Assembly (NCBI RefSeq): GCF_023721415.1
Contig: NZ_JAMQVC010000002.1
Coordinates: 930,001 to 994,000 of the forward strand
Reading direction: 5' to 3'
DNA length: 64,000 nucleotides
Source: Galbibacter mesophilus
GTDB taxonomy: Bacteria > Bacteroidota > Bacteroidia > Flavobacteriales > Flavobacteriaceae
Notes under the pieces: generated by a model
Databases searched by the model: none
Seen by the model: only the letters and a program-made list of their open reading frames with translations
What the model was told of the DNA's origin: nothing
Program-made: the position numbers and the translations under genes
In this document: one piece after another, positions 17,007 through 26,157 of the stretch
How positions within the stretch are numbered: the stretch's first letter is position 1
How the letters are laid out: each line of letters opens with the position of its first letter

Positions 17007-18108
17007 AATCAAATATACTGTCTAAAAGTTGAGGCCAACCTTTAACAAAAGGATAACTAACATTTTTTTGCTTATTTCCGGAAAATTTAATTTTATTATC
17101 TAAGAATGATATCATTAAATTTTTCAAGTCTTCAGCACATTCTGGATTGAAAAATGAGACATTTTCATAATCACCAACTGTCTCATGGGCATATGGTTTA
17201 TCAGCAATTAACATAGGTTTATTAGTAATTTTAAACTCCGTTATCGGCAAACCCCAAGTTTCTAATTTAGAAGGAAAAATTAAACAATCAGCGCTATTAT
17301 AATAATTATATACCATTTCACGTGAAACTAAACCTATAAAGTTTAATCCAGTAAGACCACCGTACTTTTTGAATAATTCCTTTGAATATAAATTAATATT
17401 GATATCTATAGTTAGATATATTTCACATCTTTTTTTATAATCATCCGGAAGCAGGGAAAAAGCTTGACAAATTATTTCGAAATTTTTGAAAGGCCTTGGA
17501 AAGCTTGGATAAAAAAAACGAATTTTTTCACTAATACTTTTATTACTGTCCGAACTAAGTGGTAAGAGTAAATTATTCTGATTATCTATTTCCGGATAAG
17601 CGACAAGAACATTATTTAAGCCCCAAAATTTAACAAATTCTTGTCTAATCCAATCTTGTTGAACAATTACAAATTTATTCTTAAAAATATTTATTCTATA
17701 CAAAAATTTATAAAAATTGGAGAATAAAAATGTTTTCGTGTTTTTAACTAAATCTTTTTTTCTGACATCATAAAAAGGCGTGGGATTATGACAATATACA
17801 AACCTATTTTCACATTTAACATTTGGAGAAATATCATGCATAGAAAGCCAATAATCTGGTTTTAATTTTAGAGAATAAAAATAAAAGTAAAAATACTCAT
17901 AAAAAATCCTGATAAACCAAGATCTTTTTGCTAACGGAAACTCTATAATATCTATAGATTTAAAGTCATATAAGTCTTTAGAGTGAACCAATGCGATAAT
18001 TTTGTAATTAGAGGAGTAATCTTTCTCTAAACTAGCCAAGCAATCTCTCATTATGGACAAAGGACCTCCAGATGTGAAATTTATTGCAGAAACTACTATT
18101 TTTTTCAA
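16999..18108 (-). CDS. Glycosyltransferase family 1/4
   Basis: GT-B-fold transferase of 369 residues. The N-terminal half starts KKIVVSAINFTSGGPLSIMR, where GGP is the donor-phosphate loop, and the C-terminal half has YPSFPRPFKNFEIICQAF and the glycosyltransferase signature SADCLIFPSKLETWGLPITE followed by KPMLIADKPYAHE. It probably adds one sugar of the repeat unit. Donor and acceptor are unknown. The start is a TTG at 18108; no ATG lies near the conserved N terminus. Confidence 0.87.
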   Translation of the reverse strand: MKKIVVSAINFTSGGPLSIMRDCLASLEKDYSSNYKIIALVHSKDLYDFKSIDIIEFPLAKRSWFIRIFYEYFYFYFYSLKLKPDYWLSMHDISPNVKCENRFVYCHNPTPFYDVRKKDLVKNTKTFLFSNFYKFLYRINIFKNKFVIVQQDWIRQEFVKFWGLNNVLVAYPEIDNQNNLLLPLSSDSNKSISEKIRFFYPSFPRPFKNFEIICQAFSLLPDDYKKRCEIYLTIDININLYSKELFKKYGGLTGLNFIGLVSREMVYNYYNSADCLIFPSKLETWGLPITEFKITNKPMLIADKPYAHETVGDYENVSFFNPECAEDLKNLMISFLDNKIKFSGNKQKNVSYPFVKGWPQLLDSIFDYG

Positions 18109-18115
18109 TTCAATT

Positions 18116-18928
18116 TTAGTTATTTCTTATTTTCTTTATTGTTCTAAATAAAAATGGAGGCAAAACATCTTCAACAAAATTTTTCATTCTATTAAATTTC
18201 AGCATTTCAACATCTTCTTTTCTATTTCTAAAAATAGTGCCGTGATTTTTCTTAAACTCTAAAATCTCAGAAGCTGGTCTTCCGTTGGTATAATAATAAA
18301 GGGCAATTGACTTTCTAGACATATTATCTGGACAATTAATGGGATCTGGAAGTCCATGATAAGACGTAGAAGTAGTAGAAAATAATGCCATTGTATTGAA
18401 ATCTGGTCTAATTTTAACTTCACAATTTTTCATATCTCTATCCCACAACTCAAAATGACCACCATAACTATCATGCCAATTCTTGTTTAAGTAGATTAAA
18501 ACATTCAATCTTCGATCTAGTTTTGTTAATCTATGCTTATTAAAATCTGCATGTATTTTCAAAAAACCACCTTTTTTTGATTCATGTAGTCCTCCTCCTA
18601 ACAAAAAGGGGTCCGGAATTAAATTTTCTATTCCAGTTAGAACGGTTAAAAAATCTAGAAAAGGCTGAGAATTTAAAAAATGAATTAAATTACGAGTGTT
18701 ATTCCCAAACAAGTCTTCTCCCTTAGAAGCTATTTTGTTCTCATTAGGATTATTGAACTTAGCAGTATTTGCTTCGCTCAAATCGGGAAACTCATCAAGA
18801 ACTTGTTGAAGAAAATCAGCATCAAAAAAATCACTAAAGACAATGTTCGGGAAAGGCCTATTTTCTTGATATTTTTGCTTATTCGCATTAGCTACAATAG
18901 ATAAGTTTTCGTATTTTTCAGATAACAT
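18116..18928 (-). CDS. 2-oxoglutarate/Fe(II)-dependent oxygenase
   Basis: A 270-residue protein of the prolyl-4-hydroxylase-like superfamily. The iron ligands are His126 and Asp128 (KIHADFNKH) and His191 (TSTSYHGLPDP); the 2-oxoglutarate-binding Arg is probably Arg205 in MSRKSIALYYY. The strand LNVLIYLNKNWHDSYGGHFE between them is typical. It lies between a glycosyltransferase and an acetyltransferase gene with 4-8 bp gaps, so it may hydroxylate or otherwise oxidise a glycan or aglycone of the repeat unit. Substrate unknown. Confidence 0.83.
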   Translation of the reverse strand: MLSEKYENLSIVANANKQKYQENRPFPNIVFSDFFDADFLQQVLDEFPDLSEANTAKFNNPNENKIASKGEDLFGNNTRNLIHFLNSQPFLDFLTVLTGIENLIPDPFLLGGGLHESKKGGFLKIHADFNKHRLTKLDRRLNVLIYLNKNWHDSYGGHFELWDRDMKNCEVKIRPDFNTMALFSTTSTSYHGLPDPINCPDNMSRKSIALYYYTNGRPASEILEFKKNHGTIFRNRKEDVEMLKFNRMKNFVEDVLPPFLFRTIKKIRNN

Positions 18929-18931
18929 ATT

Positions 18932-19579
18932 TTAAAAATTTTTAGAAATCTTTTCCCAAGATTTGGTTTGTTCATTATATTTTTTTACTGCCCTAGCTGG
19001 CGAACCTATTATGATTAGATTGCTTCCAAAAACACTATTAATTACAGTGTTGGCACCAATGATACATCCATCACCTATTCTAGACCCCGCTAATATACTA
19101 ACATTTTCACCAATCCATACATTATTCCCAATAAATATCTCTCTTGGCACTGCAACCCGATCTTTAGGTGGAGTTGAAGGCGAATCTTGGATAAAACCAT
19201 TATAGCAACCATGATTATGGTCGATTATAAGCACATTACTTCCAATTAAAACATTGTTTCCTAAACTAATCTTTTTAATTACTCCGATATGAACGTTATT
19301 ATTACATGAAATATTATTTCCAATAATCAATTTTGGAATTTCATTAAATCCAGAAATATGATGTCTGACAAATTCCTTCCCTAATACCTCAATTCTTAGG
19401 TTCGAACCTGAACTAAAATTTTTACCGAATAGTATATTGTTCTTCCCAATAATATGGGATGGTTGTTTTATTATCCTTACCTCTTTAGGGAAAAATATCT
19501 TAGTTAAAATTATATCTCTAAACAACCTAAGAAGATCCAAAAAGTAATAGTTTCGAATTAACCTTTTAATTTCCCTCAT
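18932..19579 (-). CDS. Hexapeptide-repeat acyltransferase (probable O-acetyltransferase)
   Basis: Left-handed beta-helix transferase of 215 residues. Hexapeptide repeats run through IIGKNNILFGKNFSSGSNLR, ISLGNNVLIGSNVLIIDHNH, and IFIGNNVWIGENVSILAG, followed by SRIGDGCIIGANTVI; His in DHNH is the expected catalytic base of WbbJ/NodL-type acetyltransferases. It likely O-acetylates a sugar of the surface polysaccharide using acetyl-CoA. It overlaps the upstream polymerase gene by 14 bp. Confidence 0.87.
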   Translation of the reverse strand: MREIKRLIRNYYFLDLLRLFRDIILTKIFFPKEVRIIKQPSHIIGKNNILFGKNFSSGSNLRIEVLGKEFVRHHISGFNEIPKLIIGNNISCNNNVHIGVIKKISLGNNVLIGSNVLIIDHNHGCYNGFIQDSPSTPPKDRVAVPREIFIGNNVWIGENVSILAGSRIGDGCIIGANTVINSVFGSNLIIIGSPARAVKKYNEQTKSWEKISKNF

Positions 19580-20837
19580 TTCTTTTTACTATTTTAAATG
19601 CAAAAAAATATATTAAAATAAACATTATAAAGCCTAAAGAAGTATAATGTCCTTGTCTGATGGCTCTGGACAGAAACAGTATGAAAATCCCATTACTAAT
19701 ACAGAAATAAAATAAATCACCTTTTTCAGCAGACTTCACACGATATCTAAAAATGTATATCAAAAATATAAACAATCCAAATAAGCCCAATTCAGAAATC
19801 AACCTTAGAATTAAACTATTTGCATCAGATCTATTTAATTTATAATAAGTTTTGAAATTAGAATCAGGAATAACCTTATCTAAATAAAAATCATAATTTT
19901 TAACATGAGAACCCAAACCACTACCCAAAATAGGATATTTTTTTGAAGCTTCCTTTACAATCATAAAATTGCTGTATAATGCATATGTGCTTAAGTTTTT
20001 TGAATCGATGTCTTCTTTGGTAACATCACTATCAAAAAATAAACCAATTGTGTCGTCAACTCTAGTCTTTACATCATTTATATTATATAAACAAACTAAT
20101 AAAGCAATGGAGGTAACGGTCAAAATAAAAAGAGATATTGGTTTTTTAAAAAAATTATATTTTGTAAGCATTACGCTTAAAATTGTAAATAGTAATGCTA
20201 AATAACCAGTGGATGAAAAAGTTAATAATAAAATACTAATTATTAAAATCGAGTATCTTAATGAAATGAATGAAAAATTATTCCTATCCAAGATTTTATA
20301 TACTGCAAAATACAAAGCAGGAATTAACATATAAACCAAAAAAGAAGGTTCTTCAAACCAACCTTGCAGTCTGAGGTTGGAAATTTCAAAGTTTCCCATT
20401 TCAAAACCAAGATATGAAAGGTCCGCACCCCACTTGAAAGAAATTATTATTGAGATAAGTTGAATAACAGAGAAATAGCATACTATTTTAATTATTTTGA
20501 AATAATCCTTGTAAAGAACCTTTAAATCAAATCTGTATGAAGATAAAAGGAAATAACTGAACATTAAGTTTATACCTATCAATAAAAATTGTTTAAGAAA
20601 TAATGAATAATGCCCTCCATTTATCACAACCCCTAATATTGAAATTATAATTAAGAATATTAGAACGAAAATAACTTTAAACGATATGTAAATATTCTTA
20701 AAAGATAAAGCATAGAATATTATAAAAAGTATAAAAAAAAGATAATTTAATCTGAAATCAAAATTTGTGTTAATAGACAGATATAAATTGTCAAAAAAAA
20801 ATGATAGTAGAGCTAAAAATCTAATAGTTTTAAGCAT
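19566..20837 (-). CDS. O-antigen polymerase (Wzy-like)
   Basis: A 423-residue protein with about 10-12 membrane segments. The periplasmic region contains GSGLGSHVKNYDFYLDKVIP and NRSDANSLILRLISELGLFG, a signature common in Wzy O-antigen polymerases, which join lipid-linked repeat units in the periplasm. The base composition is among the most AT-rich in the window. Such proteins diverge quickly and are often serotype-specific. Overlaps: 14 bp with the acetyltransferase and 8 bp with the upstream GT2 gene. Confidence 0.82.
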   Translation of the reverse strand: MLKTIRFLALLSFFFDNLYLSINTNFDFRLNYLFFILFIIFYALSFKNIYISFKVIFVLIFLIIISILGVVINGGHYSLFLKQFLLIGINLMFSYFLLSSYRFDLKVLYKDYFKIIKIVCYFSVIQLISIIISFKWGADLSYLGFEMGNFEISNLRLQGWFEEPSFLVYMLIPALYFAVYKILDRNNFSFISLRYSILIISILLLTFSSTGYLALLFTILSVMLTKYNFFKKPISLFILTVTSIALLVCLYNINDVKTRVDDTIGLFFDSDVTKEDIDSKNLSTYALYSNFMIVKEASKKYPILGSGLGSHVKNYDFYLDKVIPDSNFKTYYKLNRSDANSLILRLISELGLFGLFIFLIYIFRYRVKSAEKGDLFYFCISNGIFILFLSRAIRQGHYTSLGFIMFILIYFFAFKIVKRNEGN

Positions 20838-21813
20838 TATACTTAGATAGCGGTTTTCTTAATAATTTAAAGTACATATAAATTCTATCATATTGCGCTC
20901 TCCTAACTCTATTAACTATGTAACCAAATCCAAAAAAAATATAAAAAAATAAAAGACTTTGTTTAAAAAACTTTTTGTTAAATAGAATTTTACTTCTAAT
21001 CCCATAAAAATCTGAAAACTTTGATGTCGAAACTATTGTACTTCCACCTTTGTGATATATTTTTGAATGTAGATCTAAACTAAATGAAAAGTCATTTTCT
21101 TTAGCTCTTAATATCCAATCATACTCCTCTAAAAACAAGAAATAATCTTCGCACATACCACCTACAGTATTTATAAATTTCTTACTTATTAAAATAGAAG
21201 CCCCAATCGGGTAATCGACGAAAGGAGATCGATCTAAGGACTTATTTATTCTTACCATACCTAAATAAGGGTTGTAAAAACCACCAATACTTTGGATTAT
21301 GTCTGAAGAAGAATTATAGTCATATAATATTGAACCTACAATTTCATTTTGATCAGAAGTAGCAACATTTATTAAGTTATGGAGACATTCTTCACTTACA
21401 ACAGTATCATTATTTAATAACCAGCAAAAATCAAACTTGTCTTGTCCTACTAATTTATTAATCAAAATATTATTAGCCGCAGCAAAACCGTTGTTCTCCT
21501 TTGCTTTGACTATGTTTAGATCTTTCAAATTGTCTAAAGAGAAGTCGTCCTCATTTATGACCAAATATTCAATTGGAATCTTTTCATTTCTCATTAAACC
21601 AGGAAACTGGGTATCTTTAACATCTATCTTATTTTCCGCCCATAAAACAATGTTATTTACTGATATCTCATCAGGGGAATTATCAATAATGAAAATTGTG
21701 AGTTCACTATACTCCATGTTATACAAACTCTCAATACATTCAATTGTATTTTTCCACGAACAAAAATTAACAATTAACACGCAAACATTTGGATATGGAT
21801 TAACGTCATACAT
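20830..21813 (-). CDS. Glycosyltransferase family 2
   Basis: GT-A-fold transferase of 327 residues: VCVLIVNFCSWKNTIECIES at the N terminus, AKENNGFAAANN, DFCWLLNNDTVVSEECL with the metal-binding NND, GASILISKKFI and DYFLFLEEYDWILRAKENDF. The C-terminal part is hydrophobic (LFFYIFFGFGYIVNRVR), so it may dock to the membrane. It resembles rhamnosyl- or galactosyltransferases of O-antigen clusters. A 230-base gap, the longest but one in the operon, precedes it. Confidence 0.87.
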   Translation of the reverse strand: MYDVNPYPNVCVLIVNFCSWKNTIECIESLYNMEYSELTIFIIDNSPDEISVNNIVLWAENKIDVKDTQFPGLMRNEKIPIEYLVINEDDFSLDNLKDLNIVKAKENNGFAAANNILINKLVGQDKFDFCWLLNNDTVVSEECLHNLINVATSDQNEIVGSILYDYNSSSDIIQSIGGFYNPYLGMVRINKSLDRSPFVDYPIGASILISKKFINTVGGMCEDYFLFLEEYDWILRAKENDFSFSLDLHSKIYHKGGSTIVSTSKFSDFYGIRSKILFNKKFFKQSLLFFYIFFGFGYIVNRVRRAQYDRIYMYFKLLRKPLSKYNA

Positions 21814-22043
21814 AATCTAATATTTTTTTAACATTTCTAGTTTACTACGCAAATACCAAAAAATTAATACGTTTAAAGAATATCATAAATCACCTTAATT
21901 ATTAAATTATAACCGATTAAAGCCACAAATTATAATTTTGTGATTTTTTTAATATAAAATGAAATAATCTCAAAGCTATTAATATTTTACTCGGATTCTC
22001 TAATATCCTCAAAAGTAAAACAAGTTAGTTTTTAATTCTCAGG
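21814..22043. other. AT-rich gap inside the polysaccharide operon
   Basis: No coding signal. A minus-strand TAGCTTTG (21971-21978) matches the -7 consensus without a -33 partner, and CACAAA/TTTGTG forms a 6-bp stem near 21931-21950. An internal promoter for the downstream genes is possible but unproven. Confidence 0.35.
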
Positions 22044-23264
22044 TTAAAATTTTAGGCAATCTTCAAATTCACTAAAAGTTTTATTTGCAATAGAAATTGC
22101 CTTTTTGTTTGCTACTTCTATCCTTGTGCGATTAGAGCTTCTTTGATTTAAACAAGAAGAAATATCACTTATTACTGAATCAATATTATTATCTTTTTCA
22201 AAAAGAGATAATAAATCGACGCTGAACTCTTTTAGATCCAGTATTGAAAGCATATTAGCCATTTTGTGCTCGTAAGATAAAGCATAAAAAGGCACTAGAT
22301 TATTAATGGCAAAAACTATAGTATGATATCTTGCACCGATTACAAACTGAGAATTTGCGATTATTTCCTGTTGGACATCTGAATCATATCTTTCATCAAT
22401 AACAGTTATGGAAGAATTATCAGAATCACTTATTAAACTAAGCATGTAATCTTTGTCATTTTCTTCTGAAAACATTTGAGGTAAAAGAACAACTTTCATT
22501 TCATGATGTGAAGAAATTGAATTAATGATTTGAATATATAAATCATCCATTTTGTTTTTATCAACATTTTTAAAATAAGTATGCCATCTGTACAATTCAT
22601 TAGGAACAATAACAACATATTCTTCTTTGGCCAAGTGTTCGTACTCTTTAGGAATTCCTTTTCTTTCCGTTATTAAAAAAGTAGTATCAATTGCTTTATG
22701 AAAGTTAATTTTATATTGTTCTCCATATTTATGGCTCTTCTCATCTCGTAAAGATAAAAATTTTGCATACTTCAAAACTTCTAGAGTTCTTTTTCTAAAA
22801 AAAGAAGAGACTCTATCTAAAGGACCAAATGAAATTGAATAAATCACTAATGGTATATTCAATTTTTTCACTATCAAAAGTCTCCATAAATAGTACCAAT
22901 CTTCATATGGTCCAAGATTTATACCTGTTGGTCCATTTATGATAAGATCGTAATTCTTAATCAATTTATATTGTTTTTTTAATGTACGACTGAATAGACT
23001 TAAAACCCAAGCAAACGCAGGTAGGTAAGACGTCAATCTGATCAAGATTTTATCAAACTTGTTAACAGGAAAATGATAATGTTTAATACTATTAAAATCT
23101 TCATTTCCTATAAAAGCATTTGGATTTAAATTACCATACCAGTTGTATAAAATATCGATTTGACAATCATTATACTTGTTAGTTATTTTTCTGATTAATG
23201 CAATACCAGCAGACTCGTCACCATGGTTACAAGTGTGCTGATTAATAATTAAAATTTTATTCAT
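22044..23264 (-). CDS. Polysaccharide pyruvyltransferase family protein
   Basis: A 406-residue GT-B-like protein with the family's N-terminal KILIINQHTCNHGDESAGIA, GPTGINLGPYEDWYYLWRLL, LSLRDEKSHKYGEQY and the C-terminal FVIGARYHTIVFAINNLVPF. Known members add a ketal-linked pyruvate from phosphoenolpyruvate to sugars of exopolysaccharides. Position 2 bp after the flippase gene and close to the FrhB-like gene supports a role in decorating the repeat unit; the acceptor is unknown. Confidence 0.88.
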   Translation of the reverse strand: MNKILIINQHTCNHGDESAGIALIRKITNKYNDCQIDILYNWYGNLNPNAFIGNEDFNSIKHYHFPVNKFDKILIRLTSYLPAFAWVLSLFSRTLKKQYKLIKNYDLIINGPTGINLGPYEDWYYLWRLLIVKKLNIPLVIYSISFGPLDRVSSFFRKRTLEVLKYAKFLSLRDEKSHKYGEQYKINFHKAIDTTFLITERKGIPKEYEHLAKEEYVVIVPNELYRWHTYFKNVDKNKMDDLYIQIINSISSHHEMKVVLLPQMFSEENDKDYMLSLISDSDNSSITVIDERYDSDVQQEIIANSQFVIGARYHTIVFAINNLVPFYALSYEHKMANMLSILDLKEFSVDLLSLFEKDNNIDSVISDISSCLNQRSSNRTRIEVANKKAISIANKTFSEFEDCLKF

Positions 23265-23265
23265 T

Positions 23266-24516
23266 TTAGTAATTTTTAATTGTTTTTTTAAATAAATAAA
23301 TACGAGAAAATGCTATTGTTAAATCAACTATGATTAGTAAAAATGGAATTACAATGATTTGAGGCTCAGAAGTAAATATTAATACTATACATGTAAGAAT
23401 ATAAATTAACACTGGGTAAACTTGGGATAAAACCAGATACCTGTTCTTACCTAAAACTATTAATCCATTAATTCCATAACTACTAATTAAACTATGTAAA
23501 GGAATTAAAAACGGCAAAATTAAAAAGAAATCTTTTGAATAGGAATATTGTCCAAGCTCAGTAAAAAAATTAAAAACAACATTTTTTAAAATAAATATTA
23601 ATGCCATAATCATTACTGACAAAACAAAACTATATTTAGAACTTTTTTTCCAAACATAATAATAGCTTCTGAAAGATTTATTAAATTCACTAATCAACTT
23701 GGGATAATAAGCTTGCGTTATAATCATCACAATTTGTTTACCTAATACAACCACTTTATCGATAGAGCTGTAAATCCCAACTGCATCAAACGAATAGACA
23801 CTCTTAATTAATAATAGAGGTGTATTTCGAAAAAAATTCGTTGCCATTGTTGACATAAATATCGGAAATGCGTTTTTACTGAAATTAAGAAAATCTTTTT
23901 TAGAAAAAGTCAGCCTTAAGTTGTTTCGGAAAATAGCCATAAAGAAAGAAAAAAGGGCAGATAAAACTAAGCCTAAAGATTTAAAAAGAGATACATACTC
24001 AAAACTAAATTTGAAAAAATAAAAAAAAACTACCCCAAAAATGAAAATTAAATTTGCTATTAAATTAGTAAAAATTATATATCTCATTTTCTCAATACTC
24101 TGAAAGAACCAATCACAGTTGAATGCCTTTGAAGTAAAAATTCCCATACTAAAGACAAATACATTTTTATATTTCAAATAAGAGTCGTCTAATCCGATTA
24201 CTAGTAAAAAAGCTAAAATGGAAAACAGGACAAGGCTGAGCTTTATAAAGAAAATAGCTCCAAAAACTTTATTCTTGTCAGAAGATTTATCTAAAAAAAA
24301 TTTAATTCCCGAAACACTGAAACCATAATCACAAATTATACTTAAAAACAAGGACAAAGCAAATGCTGTAGAAATTACTCCATATTTTTCAACACCCAAT
24401 TCTTTCAATAATATCGGAAAAGTTATTATGGGACTCAAATAGTTAACTACCTGCGATGAACTTAATGAAAAAAGACTTTCAATAAACTTTTTATCAAAGG
24501 AAAATCTTTTTATCAT
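23266..24516 (-). CDS. Oligosaccharide flippase (Wzx, MOP superfamily)
   Basis: Membrane protein of 416 residues with about 12 transmembrane helices, starting IESLFSLSSSQVVNYLSPII and containing the family's GVEKYGVISTAFALSLFLSI and GIYSSIDKVVVLGKQIVMI. It moves the undecaprenyl-linked repeat unit from the cytoplasmic to the periplasmic face. It overlaps the upstream FrhB-like gene by four bases (ATGA), a sign of translational coupling. A second flippase-like gene at 57001 belongs to a different operon. Confidence 0.88.
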   Translation of the reverse strand: MIKRFSFDKKFIESLFSLSSSQVVNYLSPIITFPILLKELGVEKYGVISTAFALSLFLSIICDYGFSVSGIKFFLDKSSDKNKVFGAIFFIKLSLVLFSILAFLLVIGLDDSYLKYKNVFVFSMGIFTSKAFNCDWFFQSIEKMRYIIFTNLIANLIFIFGVVFFYFFKFSFEYVSLFKSLGLVLSALFSFFMAIFRNNLRLTFSKKDFLNFSKNAFPIFMSTMATNFFRNTPLLLIKSVYSFDAVGIYSSIDKVVVLGKQIVMIITQAYYPKLISEFNKSFRSYYYVWKKSSKYSFVLSVMIMALIFILKNVVFNFFTELGQYSYSKDFFLILPFLIPLHSLISSYGINGLIVLGKNRYLVLSQVYPVLIYILTCIVLIFTSEPQIIVIPFLLIIVDLTIAFSRIYLFKKTIKNY

Positions 24517-25922
24517 TTTACATTTTTAAAGTACGTTCTGTAATAATCTTTAAGCGTATTCGGAATTAAACCTTTTATACCATAAACCATCAACCTATAT
24601 TTCATGATTGGTAAGAATAGGCTTAATTTAAAGTATGAAAAATTATTTTTCTCAAGCGCCTTTATAAAGAAATCATCAACTTTTTCTTGAAACCATATTC
24701 TTGCTTCTTGTATATTTTTGTATTTTTCATCAACTTTATACTCACCAGCCTTTACTCTTTTTGTTGGAGACCATTCCCCTAGATTATTAAGCCTCAGTAA
24801 ACGAAAAGACAACCCTTTTCTCCTATGTCTAAAACTTCCTGATTGAGATTTAATAATAATATCTTTTTGTACTTCATCAAGTTTTAAATTTTTATTTTTT
24901 ATCCCATTATTAATCAAATCATCTATCAAATGGTTTCTTGTAACTATTAAGTTACTTCCTTTCCAGTCTTCTCTATATTCCGCTGCCCAAGCATCTCCAA
25001 ATACGACATCAGCAGTCTCAGCCATAACATCATCACAAAAATCGCACGACTTATATTTAAAAAAACCCAATCCCCAGTCAGTCCCATATAGTTCGCTTGC
25101 CGGTTTTGATATTTTTGATTTCAGAATATTATCTTCAGAATAATCTAATTTCACAGAATATAATGCTGCGGAACTAGAAGGTAGCTTATGTCTAAAATCA
25201 ATATTTTTTAGTTTTTGAGGATGTATTCTGTGTTGCCATGCAAATAAAGATGCAAAGTGTTTACTTTTTAAATGCCCACAAACTATTCCAATAAAAAAAA
25301 TAATGCGAGATTTAATTATTTCGTCTTTCTCAGCAAGATTCCGTACTGCTTTTATAAAACAAGGTATGCCAACTATTACGTATCTTTGAAATCCTGAATT
25401 TCTTACCTCTTGTAAAACCTTTGACAATTCTATAGGATAATATCTGGACTTTGCTCCATTTCTTACTTCGTTTAAATTATTTGAAATACTATATTCAAAA
25501 AGTTTATCATTCTCTTTGGATTCCTTTACATGAATTACCGCATCGATCATATCATTTTTCAATAATTCTTTCAAAAGCCAAGATACTCCCCCGCCAGAAC
25601 TTCCATGTTCCCTGTATTCTCCTTCACTAACATGGCCAGCATAGGAAGATAAATAATAACCAATTTCATTATCATGCTTAATATTGTTGATATCTGAAAA
25701 TCTAGACTTAGCTAACACATCCTCATTATTTGAAGACTTAGAAAAGGGACAAAGCCCATCAGCATGTCTAATTTTATTAATGTTGTTATCAATCAATTTA
25801 GCTTTATACCTCCCTTCTCTAGTTGTGACCATCTCATAAGCAGAATTTTCCTTACTTGCGCAAACACCACAGCCAACACAAAAATTCCCTTTTATAACTT
25901 CGCTTATCTCTTCTTTTTCCAT
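24513..25922 (-). CDS. FrhB/FdhB-family iron-sulfur protein in a polysaccharide cluster
   Basis: A 469-residue protein of the coenzyme F420 hydrogenase/dehydrogenase beta-subunit family. The N terminus has a ferredoxin-like cysteine cluster (Cys15, Cys18, Cys21 in NFCVGCGVCASKE, then CPFS) and later SSGGGVSWLLKELL, VGIPCFIKAVRNLA, IGIVCGHLKSKHF and CDFCDDVMAETADVVFGDAW. Flavobacteria do not normally use F420, so the name reflects fold only; flavin-based reduction is an inference. Homologues often accompany polysaccharide pyruvyltransferase genes, as here. Its role in glycan assembly is not established. Confidence 0.85.
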   Translation of the reverse strand: MEKEEISEVIKGNFCVGCGVCASKENSAYEMVTTREGRYKAKLIDNNINKIRHADGLCPFSKSSNNEDVLAKSRFSDINNIKHDNEIGYYLSSYAGHVSEGEYREHGSSGGGVSWLLKELLKNDMIDAVIHVKESKENDKLFEYSISNNLNEVRNGAKSRYYPIELSKVLQEVRNSGFQRYVIVGIPCFIKAVRNLAEKDEIIKSRIIFFIGIVCGHLKSKHFASLFAWQHRIHPQKLKNIDFRHKLPSSSAALYSVKLDYSEDNILKSKISKPASELYGTDWGLGFFKYKSCDFCDDVMAETADVVFGDAWAAEYREDWKGSNLIVTRNHLIDDLINNGIKNKNLKLDEVQKDIIIKSQSGSFRHRRKGLSFRLLRLNNLGEWSPTKRVKAGEYKVDEKYKNIQEARIWFQEKVDDFFIKALEKNNFSYFKLSLFLPIMKYRLMVYGIKGLIPNTLKDYYRTYFKNVK

Positions 25923-26157
25923 TAATCTGAATCTATTATTATTAACTAGTTCTAATGTTTTGGATGAATTAAATGACTAAAATAGTTTAAAAGGATATAA
26001 TTATCATTTGTTTAAATCTAATTAAGGTTTTTCCTTTTTTTCTTTAAAAAAATTATAATCGGATGCTTTTTCACGAACTTATAATATCAAAATAAATTAA
26101 AATCGAAATTAGTTGATATCCAATTCATAAAAATCTTCTTTCGAAGTTTAAAAAATA
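25923..26157. other. AT-rich gap between rfbD and the FrhB-like gene
   Basis: Very AT-rich; no coding signal and no TAnnTTTG box on the minus strand were seen. It marks the junction between the conserved rfbBACD block and the variable serotype-type genes. Confidence 0.4.

Noticed and set aside
23266-24516. Oxidoreductase function for the cluster inferred from F420
   Set aside because: The flippase and FrhB-like genes overlap, but nothing shows that this organism makes F420, so F420 chemistry was not assigned.
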